The position numbers and the translations under genes were made by a program. From Eubacteriales bacterium (GTDB lineage Bacteria > Bacillota > Clostridia > Saccharofermentanales > DTU023), in NCBI GenBank assembly GCA_030537595.1, contig JAUNVR010000014.1:1-44312 (forward strand): a stretch of 44,312 bases of DNA, given 5' to 3'. The stretch's first letter is position 1. The number at the start of each line of letters is the position of its first letter. The notes beneath the pieces were generated by a model. That model had not been told where the DNA came from. It saw nothing but the letters and a program-made list of their open reading frames with translations, and searched no databases. Below are positions 1-7,658 of the stretch, one piece after another.

Positions 1-54
1 CTTGCGACCTCGTGCACCCCAAGCACGCACTCTAGCCACCTGAGCTACACCCCG
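1..54 (-). tRNA. tRNA-Pro (anticodon GGG), 3' part outside window
   Basis: Read on the minus strand from 54, the sequence has a CGGGGTG acceptor strand, TA, a D-arm GCTC...GAGT, and an anticodon arm CGTGC-TTGGGGT-GCACG. The seven-base loop places GGG at the anticodon. The variable loop begins AGGTCGC, and the gene then runs off the left edge, so the T-arm and acceptor 3' strand are not visible. A strong promoter lies just upstream. Confidence 0.9.
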
Positions 55-68
55 ACGATTGCTTTAGT

Positions 69-96
69 ATTATAGCCCATGTCTGGAGCTTGTCAA
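69..96 (-). promoter_or_regulatory. Sigma-A promoter of tRNA-Pro
   Basis: On the minus strand there is a perfect TTGACA (96-91), a 16-base spacer and a perfect TATAAT (74-69). The -10 box lies 14 bases before the first base of tRNA-Pro at 54, as expected for a short tRNA leader. Confidence 0.85.
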
Positions 97-119
97 TAGT
101 GCTGATCTGAATTTAGCTC

Positions 120-148
120 TTGACAGCCGGCAAGTGAATTGCTATTAT
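120..148 (+). promoter_or_regulatory. Sigma-A promoter of tRNA-Trp
   Basis: TTGACA (120-125), a 17-base spacer and TATTAT (143-148) precede the tRNA-Trp 5' end at 161. It is back to back with the tRNA-Pro promoter, with the two -35 boxes about 25 bases apart. Confidence 0.85.
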
Positions 149-160
149 GCAGTGGCTCAG

Positions 161-235
161 AGGGGAGTGGCTCAACGGTAGAGCAACGGTCTCCAAAACC
201 GTCGGTTGCGTGTTCGAATCGCGTCTCCCCTGCCA
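161..235 (+). tRNA. tRNA-Trp (anticodon CCA)
   Basis: A complete cloverleaf can be traced. The acceptor AGGGGAG pairs with CTCCCCT, the D-arm is GCTC...GAGC, the anticodon stem is ACGGT/ACCGT with loop CTCCAAA, so the anticodon is CCA, and the T-loop is TTCGAAT. The discriminator is G and the CCA end is encoded at 233-235. It is 75 nt long and is followed directly by an intrinsic terminator. Confidence 0.96.
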
Positions 236-239
236 ACAG

Positions 240-268
240 CAGGATAGTTCTCGGACTATCCTGTTTTT
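240..268 (+). terminator. Intrinsic terminator of tRNA-Trp
   Basis: A perfect 9-bp stem, CAGGATAGT (240-248) with ACTATCCTG (255-263), encloses a 6-base loop and is followed by five Ts. Confidence 0.9.
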
Positions 269-277
269 ATTTGCAAG

Positions 278-303
278 AAAAAAGCGAGCCAGAAGGCTCG
301 CCT
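278..303 (-). terminator. Intrinsic terminator of pnp
   Basis: On the minus strand a 7-bp GC-rich stem (GCGAGCC/GGCTCGC, 301-284, 4-base loop) is followed by a run of six Ts (283-278). It lies about 30 bases after the pnp stop, and is tail to tail with the tRNA-Trp terminator. Confidence 0.88.
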
Positions 304-331
304 TAAAATAACTTGATTCTATATTCTGACT

Positions 332-2623
332 TTAAAATTCTCGAATATTCTTATCCACATCAGGCTTTGCCTGCTGCTCTTTATCTTCATAACGTCTGTG
401 GCCGCCAGAGCGCTGTCTATTCCGCTCACCACCACGGTCACCACGCTCACCGCCACGGTCATTGCGACGGCGTCTATCTGGACGCTCGCTGCGCTCTCTA
501 GAGCGAGTATTCTCACGATAATCCTCAGGCTTCTCCTGGAGGTCGCGCATTGAAAGATTAATCCGACCCTGACTATCAATTTCAGAAACCACAACTTTGA
601 CTTCTTGCCCAGGCTCTACGATATCCTCAGGTTTATCAATGTGCTCCCAAGCCATCTTCGAGATATGGACTAAACCTTCTTTGCCCGGGGCAAATTCAAC
701 GAAGGCACCGAAGTTCATCAATCTCGTGACCGTGCCATCAAAGACCTGTCCGACCTCAGGGTCAAAGACAATGGTGTTAATCATTTTGATTGCCTTATCA
801 GCTGAGGCAGAATCAACAGCGGCAATATAAACTCTGCCGATTGTACCCTCTTCGTGGATGTCGATCTCAGCTCCAGTTTCTTCTGTGATTTGGCGGATGA
901 CCTTACCACCTGAGCCAATAACCTCACGAATCTTATCCGAAGGAATCTCAATTTGCGTAATCTTAGGTGCGTAGGGGTTGAGCTCCTCACGCGGTGCGTC
1001 AATGGCTTTTAAAATTACCTCATTGATAATCTGCTCACGGCCCTTCTTCGTCATCGCAAAGGCATCGCGGATAATCTCGTAGGTCAGACCATCAACCTTG
1101 ATATCGACTTGAATGCCTGTGATACCTTCAGTGGTACCGGCAACCTTGAAGTCCATATCACCAAAGAAGTCTTCAATGCCCTGGATATCCATAAAGACCT
1201 GATAGTCATCGATATTCTCAGGATTGCTGATTAAACCACAGGAAATACCTGCGACCGGGCGTTTTAAGGGCACACCAGCAGCCATCAGAGCCAGGGTTGA
1301 GGCGCAGACGGAGCCTTGAGAGGTTGAGCCGTTAGACATGGTAATTTCAGAGACACAGCGGATTGCATAGGGGAACTCAGCACTATCCGGTAAAACCGGC
1401 ACTAAGGAGCGCTCTGCGAGGGCACCATGACCAATCTCCCGGCGACCAGGTGAACGTGCTGGGCGGGATTCGCCGACTGAATATGCTGGGAAATTATAGT
1501 GATGCATGTAGCGTTTCTCAGTTTTATCAGTGTTTAAGCCGTCTAAGCGTTCTGCATCACCCAGGGTTGCCAAGGTGGCAATTGTCATAACCTGGGTCTG
1601 TCCACGTTGGAAGAAACCTGAGCCATGGACGCGAGGAATTAAGTCAACTGCAGCACTCAGCTCACGAATTTGATCCATTGAACGTCCGTCAACACGCTTA
1701 CCTGCAAATAGATATTCACGAATCACAGCCTTTTCTAAGCCTGAGAAAACTTCCAGATAATCGGAAAGCTCTTCTTCTGACGGCTCTAGGCTTGAAAGCA
1801 TCCGCTCTTTTAGCTCATCAATTGCAGCTTGACGCTCTGCCTTGTTCTCGTTCAGCACAAATTTGCGCATCTCATCACGTGCAAATTCTTCAACCTTACG
1901 CTCGATTTCATGAGGTACTTCGTGCACTTCATAGGCATATTTACTCTTACCTACTGCGGCTACGATTTCCTCGATAAAGGCACAAATATTTTGGATTTCT
2001 TTGTGACCAGCGATGATTGCCTCTAGCATTACTTCGTCTGAGACTTCATCAGCACCGGCTTCAATCATGCAAACCTTGTCTTTCGTCCCGGCCACAACTA
2101 GGTCGAGGCTCGAGGCGCTTCTTTGCTCCTGATTGGGGTTCACAATAATCTCACCGTCAATGAGCGCTACTTGGACAGTTGCGGTCGGCCCATTCCAGGG
2201 AATATCTGAAATCGAGCAGGCAATCGAAGAGCCCAGCATGGCTGCAATTTCCGGAGGATTATCCTGATCTACCGAAAAGACTAAATTTGAAATCGTTACG
2301 TCGTCTTTGAAACCCTTAGGGAATAAGGGGCGCATCGGGCGGTCGATTGAACGAGCTGTTAAAACTGCATTCTCTGTGGGTCTGCCCTCACGCTTTAAAA
2401 AGCCACCAGGAATCTTCCCGATTGCATACATCCGCTCTTCGTAATCAACCGAGAGCGGGAAGAAATCAATCCCTTCGCGGGGAGCTGCTGCTACAACTGT
2501 AGTTAAGACTGTAGTATCACCATAGCGGACCAAAACTGCACCGTTAGCAAACTGTGCAATTTGACCTGTTTCAATTATTAAATCACGACCATTCAATGAA
2601 TAGTTAAAAGTTCTTTTTTCCAT
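332..2623 (-). CDS. pnp: Polyribonucleotide nucleotidyltransferase (PNPase)
   Basis: PNPase degrades RNA 3'-5' by phosphorolysis in the cytoplasm and acts with RNase Y, which is also encoded here. The 763-residue protein has two RNase PH cores (about 1-225 and 305-540), with GDMDFKVAGT in the second active site. A KH domain follows with IGSGGK at 569-574, then an S1 domain (about 625-694). After residue 700 there is an Arg/Gly/Glu-rich tail with repeated GGER/GDR units that is longer than usual. The start chosen is the ATG at 2623, with AGAGG six bases upstream; an in-frame GTG at 2635 would overlap that ribosome-binding site. It lies downstream of rpsO, as in many bacteria. A strong hairpin occupies its leader. 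Confidence 0.97.
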   Translation of the reverse strand: MEKRTFNYSLNGRDLIIETGQIAQFANGAVLVRYGDTTVLTTVVAAAPREGIDFFPLSVDYEERMYAIGKIPGGFLKREGRPTENAVLTARSIDRPMRPLFPKGFKDDVTISNLVFSVDQDNPPEIAAMLGSSIACSISDIPWNGPTATVQVALIDGEIIVNPNQEQRSASSLDLVVAGTKDKVCMIEAGADEVSDEVMLEAIIAGHKEIQNICAFIEEIVAAVGKSKYAYEVHEVPHEIERKVEEFARDEMRKFVLNENKAERQAAIDELKERMLSSLEPSEEELSDYLEVFSGLEKAVIREYLFAGKRVDGRSMDQIRELSAAVDLIPRVHGSGFFQRGQTQVMTIATLATLGDAERLDGLNTDKTEKRYMHHYNFPAYSVGESRPARSPGRREIGHGALAERSLVPVLPDSAEFPYAIRCVSEITMSNGSTSQGSVCASTLALMAAGVPLKRPVAGISCGLISNPENIDDYQVFMDIQGIEDFFGDMDFKVAGTTEGITGIQVDIKVDGLTYEIIRDAFAMTKKGREQIINEVILKAIDAPREELNPYAPKITQIEIPSDKIREVIGSGGKVIRQITEETGAEIDIHEEGTIGRVYIAAVDSASADKAIKMINTIVFDPEVGQVFDGTVTRLMNFGAFVEFAPGKEGLVHISKMAWEHIDKPEDIVEPGQEVKVVVSEIDSQGRINLSMRDLQEKPEDYRENTRSRERSERPDRRRRNDRGGERGDRGGERNRQRSGGHRRYEDKEQQAKPDVDKNIREF

Positions 2624-2677
2624 ATTACCTCTCACTTTGCAATTAACTGCAAACTAATCGGGACTACAACAAACGCA

Positions 2678-2737
2678 GGTAGTTTGTAGATTCCCGTGCC
2701 AACTCAGCCTCTTTGGCACGGCAATCTACCCCCTACC
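2678..2737 (-). promoter_or_regulatory. Long stem-loop in the pnp leader
   Basis: The minus-strand RNA can fold into a 60-nt imperfect hairpin. The pairings are CTACC/GGTAG at the base, a 3x3 internal loop, GTAGATT/AATCTAC, one G-G mismatch, then a 9-bp stem capped by a 10-base loop (2703-2712). It lies between the rpsO terminator and the pnp ribosome-binding site. In E. coli the pnp leader carries an RNase III-processed hairpin used for autoregulation; a similar role here is inference. Confidence 0.65.
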
Positions 2738-2750
2738 CGAGTGGTAGTCA

Positions 2751-2781
2751 CAATTAAAATAAAGGGCGGTTGCCCGCCCTT
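2751..2781 (-). terminator. Intrinsic terminator of rpsO
   Basis: A perfect 8-bp stem, AAGGGCGG/CCGCCCTT (2781-2762), with a GCAA loop is followed by the moderate U-tract TATTTTAAT. It begins 5 bases after the rpsO stop. The weak U-tract may allow readthrough into pnp, for which no separate promoter is evident. Confidence 0.8.
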
Positions 2782-2785
2782 CTGC

Positions 2786-3049
2786 TTACTTTCTCAGACC
2801 TAAACGAGCAATCAGTGTACGATAGCGCTCAATGTCTTCTTTCATCAGATAGTTCAATAAACCACGTCTTCTACCAACTAACATCAAAAGTCCACGTCTG
2901 CTATGGTGATCATGTTTGTGGAGCTTTAAATGCTCTGTCAGGTGGATGATTCTTTCAGTCAAAAGGGCTACCTGCACCTCGGGTGAACCGGTGTCGCCTT
3001 CGCTGATTGCATACTCTCTGATAATTTGTTCTTTACGTTCTTTGTCCAT
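2786..3049 (-). CDS. rpsO: 30S ribosomal protein S15
   Basis: S15 binds the central domain of 16S rRNA early in small-subunit assembly. The 87-residue protein is near the family length of 88-89 and carries the conserved GDTGSPEVQ segment and the basic [10 protein letters not shown]...GRRRGLL region that contacts rRNA. The ATG at 3049 follows an AGGAGG (3060-3055) at ideal distance. The gene is followed by its own terminator and then pnp. The upstream leader can pair an anti-Shine-Dalgarno segment with this ribosome-binding site, which suggests autogenous control, as is known for S15 in several bacteria through unrelated RNA structures. Confidence 0.97.
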   Translation of the reverse strand: MDKERKEQIIREYAISEGDTGSPEVQVALLTERIIHLTEHLKLHKHDHHSRRGLLMLVGRRRGLLNYLMKEDIERYRTLIARLGLRK

Positions 3050-3053
3050 GTTT

Positions 3054-3090
3054 TCCTCCTAGTGTTCCAGTGAACGAAGTAAAAGGAGGA
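3054..3090 (-). promoter_or_regulatory. rpsO leader hairpin sequestering the ribosome-binding site
   Basis: On the minus strand TCCTCCT (3090-3084) is a perfect 7-base complement of the rpsO Shine-Dalgarno segment AGGAGGA (3060-3054). The 23-base loop itself holds a small hairpin, GTTC-ACTG-GAAC (3075-3064). The fold would hide the ribosome-binding site, so it is a candidate S15 feedback element. The pairing is seen; the function is inferred. Confidence 0.55.
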
Positions 3091-3126
3091 CAAATCCTTG
3101 AACTGCGTCCACGGTCATACTTGGCA

Positions 3127-3155
3127 AGACTAACAGAAGAAGCACTAAAAATCAA
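3127..3155 (-). promoter_or_regulatory. Candidate promoter of rpsO
   Basis: Minus-strand TTGATT (3155-3150), a 17-base spacer and TAGTCT (3132-3127), with a TG one base before the -10 box (extended -10). The -10 box is weak. The region between the murD stop and this site (3156-3298) shows no gene and no convincing intrinsic terminator. Confidence 0.4.
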
Positions 3156-3298
3156 GCTTTCTAGCTCTTTAATCCTGCTTAATCTTCCCCTGATTTTCTT
3201 CGACTCCAGGGCGAGAAATTGAAGCCAAGTCTATGCCCTATTACTTAGAGCAATTTAAATCAGCTAGTGACCTAAAATCCAAGCTGCTATTTACAAGC

Positions 3299-4714
3299 TC
3301 AATCTAGGGCAGAAACTAAGTCTTTAAAGCGGGCCCCTCGCTCTACATAGTTTTTAAAGCGATCAAAGGAAGTTCCCGCAGGAGTGAGAATAATTGCATC
3401 CCCCTGCCTTGCGTACTCTCTCGCAAGCTTTAAAGCCGACTCATAATCCGCCGCTAGAACATATGGGTAGTCCTCGCCAGTAGCACTTGCAGCTTCTGTA
3501 ATTGCTGCTGCAATCAGGTCCTGATTTTGGCCACAAAGAATCGCCGCGCGAGAACTCTTAACTAGGATTTCCCCCAACTCAGTATAATCGAGCTCCTTAT
3601 CCTGGCCGCCAAGGATCGGCACTGTCGTTTGACCACGGTCGATAAAGGACTTTAAGCTCACAATGCTGCGACTCGGTGAGCTGTCGATAGAGGAATTATA
3701 GTATTCGACCCCATCGAGCTCTCGCAAAAATTCGATTCGATGCTCGACCCCTTTAAATTCAGCAGCAAGCTCTCTTAGACTCTGCGCTTCCACAGACTCA
3801 TGTGCGGCTGCATAGGCCATTAAAAGATTCAATGCGTTGTGTCGGCCGACTAGGCTAATCTCCGAGCGCTTACAGAGAATCTTGGGCTCAGCCCCAGGCG
3901 CCTCTTCGTAGAATAGATGCTCATCATCGAGGCCAAATAGCTCGCCACTAGGCAGGGCTCTAGATTCCACCCAAATTACCTTGCCGCGAGCAGCGAGAGC
4001 AAATTCACGGCTGCAGGGATCACTGCCATTCAAAATCAAGCTACCGAAAAGATCCTGATGCCTGAAAATATTTTCTTTGGCTTTTTTATACTCTGCAAAA
4101 TCTAGGTGGAAATCCAAGTGATTAGGCGTCAAATTCGTAATCAAAGCCGTCTCTGGCGACCTAGTTAAGGACATCAATTGAAAGGATGAAAGCTCTAATA
4201 TGACGAAATCATCTTCCTTGATCCGATCGAGCTGATTACAAAGTGGAGTTCCGATATTTCCGCCTAAATGAACCCGGTGATGTTCTTTGCGGTGCAGCTC
4301 AGCAAGTAAGCTAGTAGTCGTTGTCTTCCCGTCACTTCCTGTGACCGCGCAGATTTTCGCCGGACAAAGCGCCATAAAAACTTCCATCTCAGAACTGATT
4401 ATTGCACCCTCTTTACGCGCCTGAACTAAGGCAGGGTGGTCTGGTCTGAAATGCGGAGTTTTAAAAATCACATCATAGCCGTGTAATTTATCTAAATAGT
4501 GCTCCCCTAGGGCAAAGGAAACCTGATGCCGCTCCTCTGTTAACTCAGCCATCAAAGACTGCATGGCTGGATTACTCTCCTCCAAGCAGTCAAAAGCTGT
4601 CACTTCGATTCCCCAATCGGCAAGCATTCTCAGCAAAGGACGATTTGAAACACCTAAGCCTAAGACTGCCACCCTCTTTTCACTAAGGAAAGCTTTTAGT
4701 TTATAAGTAACCAT
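3299..4714 (-). CDS. murD: UDP-N-acetylmuramoyl-L-alanine--D-glutamate ligase
   Basis: MurD adds D-glutamate to UDP-MurNAc-L-Ala with ATP, the second amino-acid ligation of peptidoglycan precursor synthesis, in the cytoplasm. The 471-residue protein has an N-terminal Rossmann-like domain (VLGLGVSNRPLL), the Mur-ligase P-loop TGSDGKTTTT at about 125-134, GGNIGTPL, and the NLTPNHLDFH motif of the central domain. The ATG at 4714 is preferred because GGAGG lies five bases upstream; a GTG at 4720 overlaps that spacing. A 6-bp hairpin (GCTGCA/TGCAGC, 4747-4725) sits immediately before the ribosome-binding site. The gene is divergent from tRNA-Leu. The other mur genes are not in the window. Confidence 0.93.
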   Translation of the reverse strand: MVTYKLKAFLSEKRVAVLGLGVSNRPLLRMLADWGIEVTAFDCLEESNPAMQSLMAELTEERHQVSFALGEHYLDKLHGYDVIFKTPHFRPDHPALVQARKEGAIISSEMEVFMALCPAKICAVTGSDGKTTTTSLLAELHRKEHHRVHLGGNIGTPLCNQLDRIKEDDFVILELSSFQLMSLTRSPETALITNLTPNHLDFHLDFAEYKKAKENIFRHQDLFGSLILNGSDPCSREFALAARGKVIWVESRALPSGELFGLDDEHLFYEEAPGAEPKILCKRSEISLVGRHNALNLLMAYAAAHESVEAQSLRELAAEFKGVEHRIEFLRELDGVEYYNSSIDSSPSRSIVSLKSFIDRGQTTVPILGGQDKELDYTELGEILVKSSRAAILCGQNQDLIAAAITEAASATGEDYPYVLAADYESALKLAREYARQGDAIILTPAGTSFDRFKNYVERGARFKDLVSALD

Positions 4715-4774
4715 TAACACCTCCGCTGCACTATTAATCGATGCAGCTGACAGTTTAATAATATAGCTTTAACT

Positions 4775-4819
4775 TTGACAATAAAAGCACTTGATTTTTA
4801 TATTTCTCTCATCTACAAT
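4775..4819 (+). promoter_or_regulatory. Two overlapping promoters of tRNA-Leu
   Basis: P1 has TTGACA (4775-4780) and TATATT (4799-4804), with an 18-base spacer. P2 has TTGATT (4791-4796), 17 bases, and TACAAT (4814-4819), which puts its start point about six bases before the tRNA at 4832. The P2 geometry suits a tRNA best. Murein gene murD diverges from the same interval, but no good minus-strand promoter was found. Confidence 0.7.
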
Positions 4820-4831
4820 GGTGAAGCTGTC

Positions 4832-4918
4832 GCGGAAATGGCGGAATTGGCAGACGCGCTAGTTTCAGGTACTAGTGATAGCAATATCATGCAGGTTCAA
4901 GTCCTGTTTTCCGCACCA
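4832..4918 (+). tRNA. tRNA-Leu (anticodon CAG)
   Basis: A class II tRNA of 87 nt. The acceptor GCGGAAA pairs with TTTCCGC, the anticodon arm is CTAGT-TTCAGGT-ACTAG, giving CAG, the long variable arm is TGATAGCAATATCA, and the T-loop is TTCAAGT. CCA is encoded at 4916-4918. The long variable arm and the anticodon together identify Leu. Confidence 0.95.
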
Positions 4919-4962
4919 GAAGTATCCGATTTGCAAATTAATTGCTCGGATACTTCTTTTTT
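4918..4962 (+). terminator. Intrinsic terminator of tRNA-Leu
   Basis: A 12-bp perfect stem, AGAAGTATCCGA (4918-4929) with TCGGATACTTCT (4946-4957), is followed by six Ts. The loop contains a further GCAA/TTGC pairing. The stem begins on the last base of the tRNA CCA end. Confidence 0.9.
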
Positions 4963-5018
4963 ATCCAAGTCTAAATTAAAGAGCAGTCCGTCGAGCTCTA
5001 GCTCAGCCAAATATGGTC

Positions 5019-5024
5019 TATAAT
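5019..5024 (+). promoter_or_regulatory. -10 box six bases before the helicase start codon
   Basis: A perfect TATAAT ends six bases before the ATG at 5031, so transcription from it would begin at or next to the start codon. No -35 match at 16-18 bases and no Shine-Dalgarno sequence are visible. The alternative is that the box is chance and a downstream start (M13) is used. Confidence 0.45.
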
Positions 5025-5030
5025 TAAAGA

Positions 5031-7658
5031 ATGCGCTATCAACGAGAGAAGAAATCAGCTGCTGAAATGAACCGCTTAGTGATTTCGGTTCGAGAATTAC
5101 TCGAGTCGGTGATGCGGACGGGTGGACTCTTATCCCCGATTTGGGCGGCTCCTCAGTGGGAAGCCGGTCGGATTGCCGAGGATTTGGTGCATGCCCGCTT
5201 AATGGAAATCGCAGCAGAAAGAGACTGCCCCTTTCTCAAGCGCGCAGATTCTAGTCTTCTCGCAGCCAGTTCGAAAGATTTATTTCTGACATTCGAACAC
5301 GGTCTGGAACTAGAACTGAGTCGTCCAGCACTCGATAGTCTGATTGTTTTACGAGGCCGGGCCGACGTTATTGCGCGCTTTCAGCCCGACGAGCTTAGGA
5401 TTTATGAAATTAAGGCTCAGCCAGCTGGGCTAGATCAACTCCCTAAAGACGGCTACCCCCATCACTGGGCCCAAGTTAAGCTCTATGGCTATAGCCTAAT
5501 GCAGCTTTATGACTGGCCTGAAAATACTCAGCTGAAATTAGCACTTTACTATCAGGATCCTAATTTTCCCGATGCATATCGGATTATCGAAGAAAGCTGT
5601 AGTAAGGCTGAATTAACTAACTACTGCGAGCAATTACTGGGGCAATTCGAGCGACACTTTAAACCGCTTAACCCCTTCTCTCCTGCTGGCTTGGAAAAAC
5701 TAAAGGGCTTAAAGTTCCCCTACAGTAATTTCCGCAAGGGCCAAAGGGAAATGACGGAAACGGTACTACGCATCATCCTCGAGAATAGCATTGGCCTTTT
5801 GCAGGCACCTACTGGCCTCGGAAAAACTTTAGCGACGCTTTATCCTGCCTTACGCGCCTTGCTTTTTGGCTACTGTGACAGTGTCTTCTATGCCACTGCG
5901 ATGACCTCTACCCGCTCGGTTGTCGAGACTGAGTTGGAGAACTTAAGAAAATCTTGCAGTAATCCAGATGGCGAGGTATTTTTGCGGAGTTTACGCCTAG
6001 ATACGAAGTGGAACTTTTGTCTCGACCGCAGGTATTTTTGTGATCAGCGACGCTGCCCTTATGCGAAAAACTATTATGACAATTTAAATCCTGCTTTGAA
6101 TGAACTAGCTGCTATCCCAGCCCTGAGTATCGACAATATTAAACCCATCGCAGAAAAGTATCGGCTTTGTCCGCATCAGCTGGCACTCGACATTGCCTTG
6201 TACTGCCATGTCGTCATTGGCGATTACAATCATCTCTTTAGCCCTAATGCGAGGCTTAAAACTTATCTCAACCCAGATGAACGCAAGGTCACTTTATTGG
6301 TCGATGAGGCCCACAACTTACCGGCCCGGGCCAGAGAGATTTTTACTGCCCGCCTTGCTTCTAGAGATATCCTAAAGGCGCAAGCACTGATTGGCGAAAT
6401 AAAGTTTAAAGAATTTAAAAGGCAGGAAGAATTAAGCGCTGAATTAAGTAAATTACAAGCAGTATTTGAATCTTTAGCGAACTATGCTGATTCCGATTCT
6501 GCGACCGAGATTCCGGAGGAATTTTATCGCCACAATCCCTTAAAAGATGGAACTGACAGCTCAGTTTGGGCCGCAACCAGAGGTTTTATTGCGCTCCGAC
6601 TTAGGCCGGATAAGCTAGAGCCAATCAGCGAGTCTGTCCTGAAACTATTAAAGGAATTGATCGATTTGGAAAGCGCTTTCAATAGCACCCATCCAATTGT
6701 TGACTTATTCTTTCAAGTCTTAAATCTACGCGAGATTCTCAGCGAAGAGTACGCCGACAATTATCTTACGACCTTTGCCAAGGCCGAAGCTGGAGGCTAT
6801 GAGCTAAGCTTACTTTGCCTAGATGCCAGGGAGCAACTAAGCCGCTACTACAATCGTATACACCCGACGGTTTTCTTTTCAGCAACTCTTTCGCCGATCT
6901 ACTATTATCGTGAACTTTTAAGTAAAAGTAAGGATGATTGTTATGCGGAGGCCTATCCGAATCCCTTCATCGACGATAATTTAAAGCTCTTGGTCCTCAG
7001 TGAATTTTCGCTAAGAAGCGCTGATCGAGCCCAGTCCTTCAGGCCGATTATGGAATTCATCCTTCAATTGGCCACAGAAAGAATTATGAACTGCCTAATC
7101 TATGTACCCTCCTGGGCCTATCTTGAAGCTGTCAAAGAGTACTTTGCAGAAGAAAACTTAGGCGATAAGATACGCCTAAGTTTTCAAAGTAGGCAGATGT
7201 CTTATCAGGATAAGGCCGCCTTTGTCGCACAATTCTCAGACTATGGTAAAACTTCGCTTTTGGCCTTTGCTGTACTGGCATCAAACTTTAACGAAGGCAT
7301 CGATTTAAAAGGCGAAAAACTATCTGCAGTCATCGTCCTTTCAACCGCACATCCCGCCCTCAGTCCTGAGCGCCAACTCTTAGCTGAGTATGTCGATAAA
7401 AAATACTCCGGCAATGGTGAAAATTATACCTACCTCTGCCCTGGTTTTAACCGAGTCCAGCAAGCGGTGGGGCGCTTAATCCGCGACCCTAATGATGTCG
7501 GCCTAGCCGTCCTCATTGACGACCGCTGGTTAGAAGCTAAGTATCAACAATTATTCCCTGAAGAATGGCAGCCTCATTTTTGTCAAAACCGCAACGAAGC
7601 CTTAGTCAAAGCTCGTCGTTTCTGGGCTCGAATCGACCGCGGGCGTGGAATTAAATAG
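5031..7658 (+). CDS. DinG/XPD-like superfamily 2 helicase with N-terminal RecB-type nuclease domain
   Basis: A predicted Fe-S DNA helicase of 875 residues. The N-terminal 200 residues carry the RecB/Cas4-type PD-(D/E)xK signature, with H54, D112, E126-I-K128 and Q148-xxx-Y152, all intact. The helicase part has Walker A QAPTGLGKT (258-266), four cysteines (330, 337, 342, 380) that fit the XPD-type 4Fe-4S cluster, the DEAH box at 425-428, and motif VI (QAVGRLIRDP) near the C-terminus. Proteins with this layout occur in Firmicutes and are annotated as Rad3-related helicases; a role in DNA repair is inferred. It appears monocistronic, on the strand opposite to its neighbours. Its 3' end overlaps sdaAA by 57 bases, tail to tail. 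The start is uncertain because no ribosome-binding site is seen. Confidence 0.85.
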   Translation: MRYQREKKSAAEMNRLVISVRELLESVMRTGGLLSPIWAAPQWEAGRIAEDLVHARLMEIAAERDCPFLKRADSSLLAASSKDLFLTFEHGLELELSRPALDSLIVLRGRADVIARFQPDELRIYEIKAQPAGLDQLPKDGYPHHWAQVKLYGYSLMQLYDWPENTQLKLALYYQDPNFPDAYRIIEESCSKAELTNYCEQLLGQFERHFKPLNPFSPAGLEKLKGLKFPYSNFRKGQREMTETVLRIILENSIGLLQAPTGLGKTLATLYPALRALLFGYCDSVFYATAMTSTRSVVETELENLRKSCSNPDGEVFLRSLRLDTKWNFCLDRRYFCDQRRCPYAKNYYDNLNPALNELAAIPALSIDNIKPIAEKYRLCPHQLALDIALYCHVVIGDYNHLFSPNARLKTYLNPDERKVTLLVDEAHNLPARAREIFTARLASRDILKAQALIGEIKFKEFKRQEELSAELSKLQAVFESLANYADSDSATEIPEEFYRHNPLKDGTDSSVWAATRGFIALRLRPDKLEPISESVLKLLKELIDLESAFNSTHPIVDLFFQVLNLREILSEEYADNYLTTFAKAEAGGYELSLLCLDAREQLSRYYNRIHPTVFFSATLSPIYYYRELLSKSKDDCYAEAYPNPFIDDNLKLLVLSEFSLRSADRAQSFRPIMEFILQLATERIMNCLIYVPSWAYLEAVKEYFAEENLGDKIRLSFQSRQMSYQDKAAFVAQFSDYGKTSLLAFAVLASNFNEGIDLKGEKLSAVIVLSTAHPALSPERQLLAEYVDKKYSGNGENYTYLCPGFNRVQQAVGRLIRDPNDVGLAVLIDDRWLEAKYQQLFPEEWQPHFCQNRNEALVKARRFWARIDRGRGIK

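Noticed and set aside
400-500. Tandem repeats as a mobile or CRISPR-like array
   Set aside because: The short repeats encode the Arg/Gly-rich PNPase tail in frame and have no spacers.
2624-2635. GTG start for pnp four codons upstream
   Set aside because: It overlaps the AGAGG ribosome-binding site that fits the ATG at 2623.
4714-4790. Minus-strand promoter for murD
   Set aside because: TATATT and TATTAT candidates are present but no -35 box fits at 16-18 bases.
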